From the NCBI GenBank assembly GCA_031216445.1, contig CM062215.1:8248501-8312500 (forward strand): a stretch of DNA of 64,000 bases, read 5' to 3'. This document shows positions 55,124 to 64,000 of the stretch, piece after piece (position 1 is the first letter of the stretch; each line of letters opens with the position of its first letter). The notes beneath the pieces were generated by a model. It did not search any database. It worked only from the letters and a program-made list of their open reading frames with translations, and was not told the origin of the DNA. Origin of the DNA: Lateolabrax maculatus. Its lineage: Eukaryota > Chordata > Actinopteri > Acropomatiformes > Lateolabracidae. Both the position numbers and the translations under genes were made by a program.

Positions 55124-55148
55124 TCTCTCTCTCTCTCTCTCTCTCTCC
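55124..55148. repeat. (TC)n microsatellite in the promoter region
   Basis: About 12 TC units, followed by CCCTCGCTCGCTC. On the minus (gene) strand it reads as a GA tract just upstream of the likely transcription start. GA tracts occur in many vertebrate promoters. Confidence 0.9.
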
Positions 55149-55260
55149 CTCGCTCGCTCAGAGTACCGCTGTGTCAACGCGAGATGTGTCAAGTATGCAT
55201 ATGTTGACTGGGACAGCACGGGATGTAAGGGCCATCAAAATAAAAGCACGTCAACAAATC

Positions 55261-57867
55261 AAAATGTGTTTGTATACAGGCAGCATGCCTTGGTTTCACA
55301 GGTTAACAAACTGCATTACATTTATACATTTTCTTGTCAAATCTCTTCCTATCTCACATGTCCTTTAACGAATTCCTTCTATACTATTTGGTATGTAGGG
55401 CTCTTCTCAATACAGATGCACTTTGTGGAGTGTTTTTATTTTGAAGGACACACCAGCCTCGTTGTTTCGTTACGTTGTGCGCCTTGACACTGGTACCACT
55501 GTTACGCTCTCAGTGAGACCTGCGTTCCTCTGGAGTCTTCATCCTCTACATGGCGCACTGACTGCAATCTTCCCAACAAAAACGCACAGGATGAAATCAT
55601 CCTCTTTAAGCTCCTGTTGGGAGAAATAAATTCGCAATGAAGGAATTACTTTTACTGGCTTATGCCGAGAATAGAGTGCACGGGCAGGCGGGCAATGCAG
55701 TGCAGCTCAAGTTTGAGGACAGACGCACTGCCGCCCAATGGAAATAAGAGAAAAGGTCTGAACACTGTAAAAAATACTCTCAACATGCTTAACAAATCGC
55801 TTGATTCAAAGCATCCTATTATCACATAAGAGAAGTTAAATATGTGGCAATAGACTCAACATTTCAAAGAAAATCGTATAATAATAAATAACATAATTCC
55901 CCACAACATCAGAATTAAAAGTATAGAGAACTCAACAAATTGACCGTTATGTTACACCATTGTTGTGTGATCATGAGGAATCAAAGCCTCTAAAGAATGT
56001 AAACCACTAAATAAGAAATAATTAATTATCATAGAACATAAGCCAATCATTTTGTGTTTGATGGGCATTTAGAGGAACAATATTGTCATGTATGAGTACT
56101 AAAACAAGGCAGGCCCAACAAGTCCCATATAAGTCCCATATAATTATGTACAGGAGCTATGTGTGACCTTGCACAAACTTTCATTTTCAACAGAAAATGG
56201 TCCAAATGATATGGCCCACCAGCGCAAAATTAGATATTTTTTCCTTGTCTACTTCTAATAGGCTGATGGATGCAATCATGTTTTCATTACATTTTGATGA
56301 ACCATAAAAACACGGACTCGTCAACTGCACTGACAAATCTCTATTGAGAAAAGTACTTTTTTTATATTCAAACTAGTCCTTACAGTGGGCTTAGTTAAAA
56401 TTATTGTTCAGTACATCCACATCTGACACCAGTATGCTATTCCATTGTATCAACATTTATCACCATTTTTTCCTTGTTGAATATTAACTACACTCTAAGA
56501 TGAATTTGACCAGGCCACTGGAAAGCTTAAAAGGATTTCAATCCACACAGTTCAAGTATTACTTTTTATTGTATTTATGAGTAACCAAGGACTCACATCC
56601 AACAGGCAAGAGATAAAACCCTGACTCACTAAGGATGATGAATGGACAGTAAGGCTGCCTTCCTTTCTTCCTGAGCTGGAAAGGTGTGATACAGATTAAG
56701 GAGTGGTAGGTAAGTGGGCCACCCTGTTGGCCGGCCAGGCTGTTAAAAAAGGGACTCGTTTGATTTCCTTCTCACTGGGCTACCCCTGTCAAGACTTTGG
56801 CCTCTGGCATAGCGTTTCTGTGAGGCGAATTTCGATGAGGGGAGGGCTTTGAGGAGGAGAAAAACCACCCTCCTCGGACTGAAAATGTGCACTTGTGAGC
56901 TTTCTTTGTCGTATAAAGACCCTGATGTGAATAGAGGTTCCTTAATGAGCAAAGAAGTGGACAAACAGGCATTGATTCCCCCTTCTATCCGAGGTTGTCG
57001 TCCGCAAATGGCCTCAACTCAATCAACTGGTTAGTGTGCAACTTTGAGGACAACTGTCTAGTGACGGTTGATTGTTTGCTGCGCTTTTTCTGCTGCTTTG
57101 AGGATTTTGTTGTGAGCCTGAAAAGCAAAGGTGTGGCGTTAGAATACATCCATTGATGCAATGTAACATTCAAATTCATGGGCACAAATTTCATAGATTA
57201 TGCGCTGTATTTTAAAATCCTGTAACCCCTTTTTAGTACAATTTCAATTGTTCAGTTATGCTCCTCTATGGGTTAATGGTTTTATGAATCACTCTCAAAA
57301 CCCAGTTTTAGAAACTCAAAAACACATCTTTAAACAAGAGTGTTTTCTTACCTCAAAAGCTGACAATTTAGGAACAGTGGTATGAAGCTTTATACTGTTC
57401 CAATTAAAAATGACACATCCACTGAAGTATTGTGTGAAGAACATGTTATGGGTTCTGACAAAATTATTATTAATACATGAAGGTGAAACTAAGTTTGGCT
57501 CGCAAGTGTGAACATGTATCATTTTAGAATAAAACTCTTAATAAATTGTGGAAAAAACAGATCCTCCCTGACTTTGACTTTAAGTAAAACCTTTAGAAAA
57601 AAAAAAAAAACAACAGTACAACAGTATCTGCAACACCAAAAAAAGCAGAAAATCTCAGTCAGATCTTGAAGCAGAATGTCTTAGAAGGACAAACTGGTAG
57701 TTAGGTAAATGTGTTAAAATTGTGTGTGATGGTGTTTTCCCTGGAGTGATGGAAAGATGATGAGATGAGGAGAAATGTTTTTAAAGCATCTTATGTAATG
57801 ACTCAAACAAACACTAAACTGTAGGGTGGGCTTTACAAAACATCTGTAGGACTGAGGTAATATTTTA
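55261..57867. other. Upstream flank of il1rapl1, no gene recognised
   Basis: 55630-55740 retains some CpG and a CCAAT-type word (GCCCAATGG). 56740-57120 is complex, repeat-free and could be conserved. A tandem AAGTCCCATAT duplication lies near 56130-56150. A14 or so lies at 57599-57612. No coding exon was seen. Confidence 0.4.
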
Positions 57868-58337
57868 TAGCCTGGGAACCAGACGAATCTACGAGCTCAT
57901 GTTTCATTTGCTCTGGCAGATGCATCTGGCCCCTCTCCCATTCAAACTGATTACTCTGTTGATTTCTCGGGATAACCAATCCTATCACAAGCGTTTATCT
58001 AGTAGGAGGCGGGTTTAATACGATGACTGACAGAGACGAGCACCGTTCAGGTATCTTTATAAATATCCGGTATGGCAGTTCCCGTTCAGCGGCAGGCTAC
58101 AACGGCAGTATTAAACGGACGGGACGGTAATTTTTTTCTAAAATAAGAACAAACAACTGCACTTAAACTTTATGTTGATAAAAAAATATGTGTTTGCCAA
58201 ACTTCTGAGAAGACGGTGTTTCGTCGCTCTGATTGGTTGTCTCCGCCCATCGATAACACCCCTTGGAAATCAAAAATGAAGGTTGAGAGGTTCCAGACTG
58301 ATATGCATTTGCAAATTAGTCTGGCGATGCCAGGCTA
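57868..58337. mobile_element. Intact non-autonomous DNA transposon with 9-bp target duplication
   Basis: The ends are inverted: the left begins TAGCCTGGGAACCAGAC and the right, reverse-complemented, begins TAGCCTGGCATCGCCAGAC. Identical 9-bp flanks AATATTTTA (57859-57867 and 58338-58346) are a perfect target-site duplication. The 470-bp interior has no transposase frame. A second, truncated copy of the same family lies at 13231-13580 in the other orientation. The duplication length would suit a Mutator-like element, or an 8-bp class if one A belongs to the ends, so the superfamily is open. Confidence 0.85.
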
Positions 58338-58346
58338 AATATTTTA

Positions 58347-61300
58347 ATGCATTTAACTATTAAGCACAAGAGTAGTATTGGTGCAACCCTTCTTTAAGAA
58401 ACCCAAAGTATACACCAAACTAACTACAAACAATGCTGGATACACCTTTGTATGCTAACTTCTGTATAGAACAGGTATGATAATCCTCAATTCCAATTGG
58501 CTGAGTCATATAAAAAAAGCTATTTTAAAACACCAACGTAACATGTGACCAAGGGAATGGCCTATCTATGCTCTTCAATCGCCTCTTTTGAAATAAAAAC
58601 TGCAATAGCACTGACAGAATTTGCCACCTACACAAACCCATTTACTATGTTGTACCACATGCAGTGTTGCAAGGATTAATTTTCACATCTATCAAAATCA
58701 AACCTTTGCATTGTATGTTTTTTTTTTTATCAAAAAGCATTGTACATTAAATACTATGGACACCACTACTTAATGTATGTTACATTTTTTACCATGTAGT
58801 CTGCTCAAAAATGAACAAAGAATACACTAAGAATGTGGACACTCAACTAAAACGGTAAAATAAAAATAAATTCACTGCACTGGGTAGCAAACGGGAAGTG
58901 CTTTTGGACAAGGTTTAGGATTGTACATGAGACGTATCTCCTTGGTTAATTCTGTAGATTGTTTCAGATTTTGGTTTGCTTTGAAAAAGTTGTAATCGAA
59001 AGGTTTTTTGCATGTTTGCTAACTGATACAAAATTCCATTTCCATAAGAGCACTCGATGGGCTTGTGCCCGGCTTGACTTCTAATTTCAGAAACACAGAC
59101 AACCCATTACATTTCCCCACTTTTAAAAGACAGAGATGTGACTGGAAGTGTTACAAAGCTTTCCTGTATACTGTAAACAAGCTGCAAATATTAACATTGC
59201 AACCAGACAATGCTTCAGTTCTCATACTAGAACTTATGTTGTGTATAACTATAGCAGTGGACAGCTACTGTAATATTCAAGACTTGCACTGGTGAGTAAA
59301 AAACAACATGGGTGTTATTCAATATATTCAGACATCTAAACATTTATTTGACTTTTCAATAGTTTAAGGGTAATTTCACATGTAATAATTGGTTAAATGA
59401 ACTATGGTTGAAGAACCCACTACAGCGAACTGTAAAAGGTACAGCCATATGTTCCTGCCCTGCATATCTCAACCTCATTTGGAGTGAGAGTGACATCACT
59501 TTGTGAGACGGACGGTTTTCAGAGAAGGCTACAAATTTAATTGGGGTAATGAGGTCACTGGAGGAAGCCTCAAAGCCTACTGCCTACCAAACATAAAGTA
59601 CCAACAGGACTGAGCAGAAAACATCTAAACATGGCAAAGTTATTACTGTGTAACACAGATAAATAAAGTGTGACCCTTCCTATTAAAGCTATAATGTGCA
59701 TTTTAATTTGTTCCTATGCTTGAATAATGGCACAGGACGCAGTGGGAACAAAACAAGACTTCTGACAAAAATGTAATTTTCATCTGAACCTTTTACAGCG
59801 GATGAGTCGAACTTGCACACTGCATGTCTCTTGAAGAGATGTTGTATGTGCGTGTGTTTTGGGGATAATTTCATTATACAGTTGATGCATTATTCACCGC
59901 TCACCACCAATTCAGTTCAGCTCCCCAGAGATGATTTAATGGGATACAACTTGAAGTAAGTTTTAATGTGATAAACACAATCCAAAGTGCTGCCACTCTA
60001 AAATGTTATTCTAATAAGAAATAATTTTAGCCATATCAAAGGGATTTTATTTTGTAAATATAATGCGTTCCTACATTAATGTAAAAATATTTTTTTAAGA
60101 CCACTAAGCAAATATGAGTGAGCTATTCTTATCAGTCAACAGAGAGTTCTTGGCTGTGACAGCAGTGCAGTTCACTTGCAGTCTGTTGCACACAGACCAG
60201 TGTGAAGTACTGTTGAAGCACATTCTCTCTCTATGTCATGTCTCTTTCAACATGCTAGGGAAAGCAACACATCGGGTGTTGCAAAGGCACAATGAACTCC
60301 TGCCGCGCCAAACAAAGAGGGACAATTGCGCATGATGGACGTTGATCTCTCTGACAGTAGAAATCTCTGTGTCATGTCAGCTGTGGGAGTCCATTTATTT
60401 CATACTGCATGGTACATTTGCCTGGGGAGTGGGGGCATTCATATAAACATGTTTTGTTTTGTTCAGGCTTTTGAGGAGCTTGTTGACTATCAGAAAGAAA
60501 ATGTTGGTTTGGTTTGCCTCTGTTATGTTGGGTTGTGTTAGCCAACATCTTAAAAATAGTGATAAAGACACACATTCAGTGGTCCACAACAAAATCCTAC
60601 CTTGGCCTTTTTTCCCCCCTATCTAACAGTATTCTTTCCAGCCTTATACAACTAAAAAAAAAAAAAGTCACTGAACTGACTACCTGCTTTCCTAAAATAA
60701 ACAGTTACATGCTCTGGCAGAGGTAAATCTGGTTGCAGATATTTTTATAGCCCTCCTGGCCTACATCTGACAGCTCAAAATGGTGATTCTTGTCAGGGAG
60801 CCACTATTTACTCTTCATGCGTTTTTACTCTTGAGCTTGTCTGAATGGCCTTGTCTCACCTGCCCAAACAAAATGAACAAAAAGGAGGGCATTTGGGGTA
60901 AAATGCTCCTGACTCATACTGCTCCAAATAGCCTCACTGAATACCTGAAAATGTAGATCTCTGTCTTCTTTAAAGTAAACAACAGAGAGGTTCACATGGA
61001 GGGATAATAAAATCCAAACTTTTTTTTTTTATAGCCGAACCAATTTAACCAATTTAAAGGTATAAGTTAATGGATGGTGATAGTTGTAGTAACTCATGCG
61101 CAGAAAGTCTGGTACAATAAAATTAACCACTGACAAATCTAGAGCTCAAATTCATCTTTCCTCCATAGTTTCTTCATGGGTATGGAATTTCATGCTTTGG
61201 CCAAGTTAAAAACAAACAAAACTTGAATCCAATTTGGTTTTACCAAACCTCCAATGTGACTTGTTTACAAGCCGAGGCATACTTTTAATTGGGCTGCATG

Positions 61301-63273
61301 AACTTAATGAAACCAATTATAAAAATGAGAGCAAATAAGTCTTTTGCATCATGGTTCAAACTAAAGAAAACAAACGGTTACGTTGGCCGACCCCCACTGG
61401 GCCACAAAACACTACCTGTATCCCACCCACCTCAACCCCAGTGTCTGTGAGACATGCAGGGTCTACGAGCAGTTGAGAGAAGGCTGCTGTGCTTAGCTGG
61501 GGAATGATGAAAGCATTTTTCTTTGACTGTGAGTGTTTGAAGATCTCTCTACTATTTTTTTCACTTTATACAGAAGCGTACAAGCTTTAGACTAAAAGGG
61601 ATGGAGAAAAGAGTGCAAGGAGCATGAGCAACCAGCGAACCTAGAAAAGTGTGTTAAAGAACTGGACGCTTTGTCCCCCACATTACCCATGCTACATAAT
61701 TGGCTTCAGTTGCATAACCTTATCCATACCTTAATAATGCTTGTTTAACCACATGTGGATATTGAAGTAAAATCCAATTATAAAGTCAATATTTTTTGCA
61801 GATATATAAATATTTTGTCTGCTATGTTGCAGTAAAAAGCAATACAGCATGATGTATTTCATAGATACCTTCAAAATGAATTTTCAGTTTTATGCTGAAC
61901 AAAACAGAAAATCAAGCCCCGTATAGTCCTTCCAAAACAGATTTTTTCTAATGCAGAGAAGTTGCATATAAACGGAATTCATAGAAGTTTCCAGTTCTGT
62001 AATCATATTTTGATGATGCAGCTCAAGAAGAAAATTAAGCCCTACATATATACACACACTGGGGAGGGAGAAATGATTAGTATGATATCTGAGGCAAATG
62101 GAGATATGTGCTTAACATCCTTATTTAAAGAGTGCAACTTGAAGTGCTTTTTTAATCTTGCACAGATGTAGGCAGGAGTGCAGCACAGATCCCGTGCAAA
62201 TGTGGCCTCTGTGGACTCCTTCAAAAAAATAGGTTAACTATTCATAAAACAGGATGTACTATATTCCCTAATACAAGCCTTTTGAAGAAGGTACAGATTA
62301 TTTAGCAAATTGGACAATTCTTTTAAATTCTAGTCTTTCATCGTGTGTACTGGCTCACTAGCATGGTTCACAAGCATATTAGTTATGTTCCCTTTATGTG
62401 CCTTCCATGCTATATTACTGTCTGTTACTTTTGTACCAAATCTCTGCCAACAACAACAAATGTTTGTTTTAGCTTTTAAAAAAAAAAGCTTGTCACACAC
62501 TTAGGAAAAATTACCATAATTCCATCTACTGTATTAGAATTTAAATACAATTTAAATACAGAAGATCAGATCAGAAGTCATGTTATCTTGATCAGACTCA
62601 TTGTAACCGATTTCTCGAAAATTCTTAAAATAAGTGAGAATTATTCAGAAACAAGAACAAGACATTTACAGTTTTAGGGTCACAACTTCAAAGCAAACCT
62701 ATTCTGGCATTTGTGTGTTCAATGGAATGTGAATGCACCAGGTCTGATACATCCACAATGTCCTGCATGTTTCCCTGAAATTTTGTTTAGGGGGTAATTG
62801 AGTGATATGAATAATAAGTAATTCCCGGCGAGGTCTTTTTGGCTTTGTAGTGGTAACCAGGCCATCCAGGCCTTGCACTTTGATTTATGAATGATGCATC
62901 AAGAGGTCCAATCAACATATTCAGTAAGCTGAAACAAAAAGGCTCCATGCCTTCATATGGACATCACGCTTCACTTAATTAATGGAGATAGACCCAGGTG
63001 ATCCTTGTGTGCTTGATGTTAAACCTTAGATCATATTTGAAATGCGCACCTCAAGATGAAACAAGAAATACAGTATTCATTATTACTGACGAGCAAGCAA
63101 TGAGCTGCAAGTGTAGTGCGCAATTCTGATTCAAGTTAATTTTGGGGTACTATAAATGGGCAATGCTCCCAGCGACAAACAATAAAAGCCCTATTGGTAC
63201 AGGATTAGAATAATGTGGGCATCTCATGTTACTAATAAATGACCATTCAACTGCTGTTTCCTAAAATGCATAA
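58347..63273. other. Upstream flank, no gene recognised
   Basis: AT-rich intergenic sequence with A/T runs (60654, 61021). The open frames at 59065-59295 and 60114-60541 show no domain. 62790-63240 is complex and repeat-free with several TAAT/ATTA words and could be conserved. No neighbour gene is visible. Confidence 0.4.
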
Positions 63274-63577
63274 TGCCTCCTACACAGCTGGCAGAGAGAG
63301 CTTGATCTTACCACATGGCTTGCTACCGCTCAGTGGGACTCAATATGGAGGAGTGCCATGCTCTCATCCCAATGTGTGAGGTATAGGATTATCCAATTTA
63401 AGATATTATGCAGGGCATATATTGCCCTGGTGAGACTGTCAAAGATGAGTAAGAGCCAGTGGTTTGTGTTGGCACAAGAGTGGGGAGGTAGGTACATTAC
63501 TCCATCTATTTTGGGAATGTCTTGCTATAAAATTCTTCTTCTCTGAAATGGTATTCATAACATTAAAAGGTTCTTGA
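63274..63577 (+). mobile_element. L1-type LINE ORF2 C-terminal fragment, frameshifted
   Basis: The first frame (63274 to about 63455) reads LTTWLATAQWDSIW, then IIQFKILCRAYI and LVRLSKM. After about 63455 the match continues in another frame as GLCWHKSGEVGTLLHLFWEC, then FFSEMVF, until TGA at 63575-63577. This order (IQ.KILhR, then CWrC, GTllHmfWeC) is the cysteine-containing C-terminal region of LINE-1 ORF2 proteins after the reverse transcriptase. The frameshift, the loss of the first half of the Cys motif and the lack of an upstream RT show that it is a dead 5'-truncated or fragmented copy. The open frame at 63613-63807 may be further 3' sequence of the element, but I cannot assign it. Confidence 0.75.
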
Positions 63578-64000
63578 CTTCAGAGCCCAAATTCTTATAA
63601 TACTTTATGTAAATGCTATTAATCGTCTATGCACACTGGCCAGTCCCTCAGTGCCTCTTCTTATGTGAAAGGAGAAAGGCAAAGCAATTTTTTCAAACAC
63701 ATTTGATGGATGACTATCTGGACTTGATTAATACAGAGAGAGCCGTCCGCCTTGTCAAAGAGTTTGATAATGGACTAACTGGGATTGCGAGCAAAGCCGT
63801 AAATTGAGGTGTCTGTTTGGCTTTAATTATCTTTGATTTACTAATGATCCTGTAAACTGATCTATCTCAACACCCCAACTCCCCAGTCTAACAAAGTAAT
63901 GAACTGAAACCCACAATAGAGGATAAGGAACAGAGGACACAGTTGATATTTAGAAGCCTCTTTCTAGTAACTGGGAAACAATTAGTCAAGTCAGTCTGAT
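63578..64000. other. Right edge: possible LINE tail, otherwise non-coding
   Basis: A 64-codon frame at 63613-63807 follows the L1 fragment on the same strand. It is not clearly similar to L1. The rest is ordinary AT-rich DNA. Confidence 0.3.

Larger units (their letters stand above)
53990..55260 (-). promoter_or_regulatory. il1rapl1: CpG-rich promoter region of il1rapl1
   Basis: This is the most CpG-dense stretch in an otherwise AT-rich, CpG-poor window. By hand I count about 29 CpG in 54001-54300, and further clusters occur at 54361-54540, 55009-55080 and 55150-55200. It surrounds the candidate exon 1 donor. It contains two perfect octamers (54178-54185, 54503-54510), an 8-bp tandem duplication (CAGCGGCT twice, 55009-55024), a TC tract (55124-55148), and a long alternating purine-pyrimidine patch (54013-54150). 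Vertebrate housekeeping and developmental neuronal genes commonly start in such islands. The position relative to the coding exon fits the il1rapl1 promoter, but activity and direction are inferred. Confidence 0.6.

Noticed and set aside
1..64000. Search for CRISPR arrays, operons, tRNA genes and bacterial features
   Set aside because: None seen. The microsatellites are dinucleotide repeats without spacers, and no tRNA cloverleaf or B-box phrase of the GGTTCGAATCC type was found.

Overview
The window is vertebrate nuclear DNA, most probably from a ray-finned (teleost) fish. It is AT-rich, almost entirely non-coding, and carries CA/GT microsatellites, short inverted-repeat DNA transposons and decayed LINE fragments. 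It has no primate- or rodent-type SINEs and no bacterial gene organisation. I infer teleost from repeat style and compact spacing. The species cannot be named.

One gene is recognisable: the 5' end of il1rapl1 (interleukin-1 receptor accessory protein-like 1, a synaptic adhesion receptor), on the minus strand. Its first coding exon lies at 39459-39540. It encodes the start MKAPIP, a hydrophobic signal-peptide core and the end LKVVSKRGS, then a GTAAGT donor with the intron in phase 1. A 12-nt 5'UTR tail and an acceptor lie just upstream, and an in-frame TAA two codons before the ATG fixes the start. About 15 kb upstream, a CpG-rich stretch (about 53990-55260) holds a likely promoter and a non-coding exon 1 ending at a GTAAGT donor at 54647/54646.

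On this reading, 1-39458 is part of intron 2, because the exon for the first Ig domain is not in the window. 39553-54646 is intron 1, and about 55100-64000 is upstream flank. The rest is intronic or intergenic.

Mobile elements: a TTAA-flanked inverted-repeat element (1723-2341); two copies of one DNA transposon family in opposite orientations (13231-13580, truncated, and 57868-58337, intact with a perfect 9-bp target duplication); a LINE reverse-transcriptase fragment (42344-42718, minus); an L1-type ORF2 C-terminal fragment with a frameshift (63274-63577, plus); and two or three weaker relics. Simple repeats include two long CA tracts, a GT tract, an ATT tract, a promoter TC tract, and C15 and G13 runs.

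No new gene system is visible. Points worth a second look are the promoter and exon 1 with a short upstream ORF, an apparent excess of POU octamers across the gene portion, Z-DNA-prone CpG-rich patches, and several complex, repeat-free blocks that look like conserved non-coding elements.
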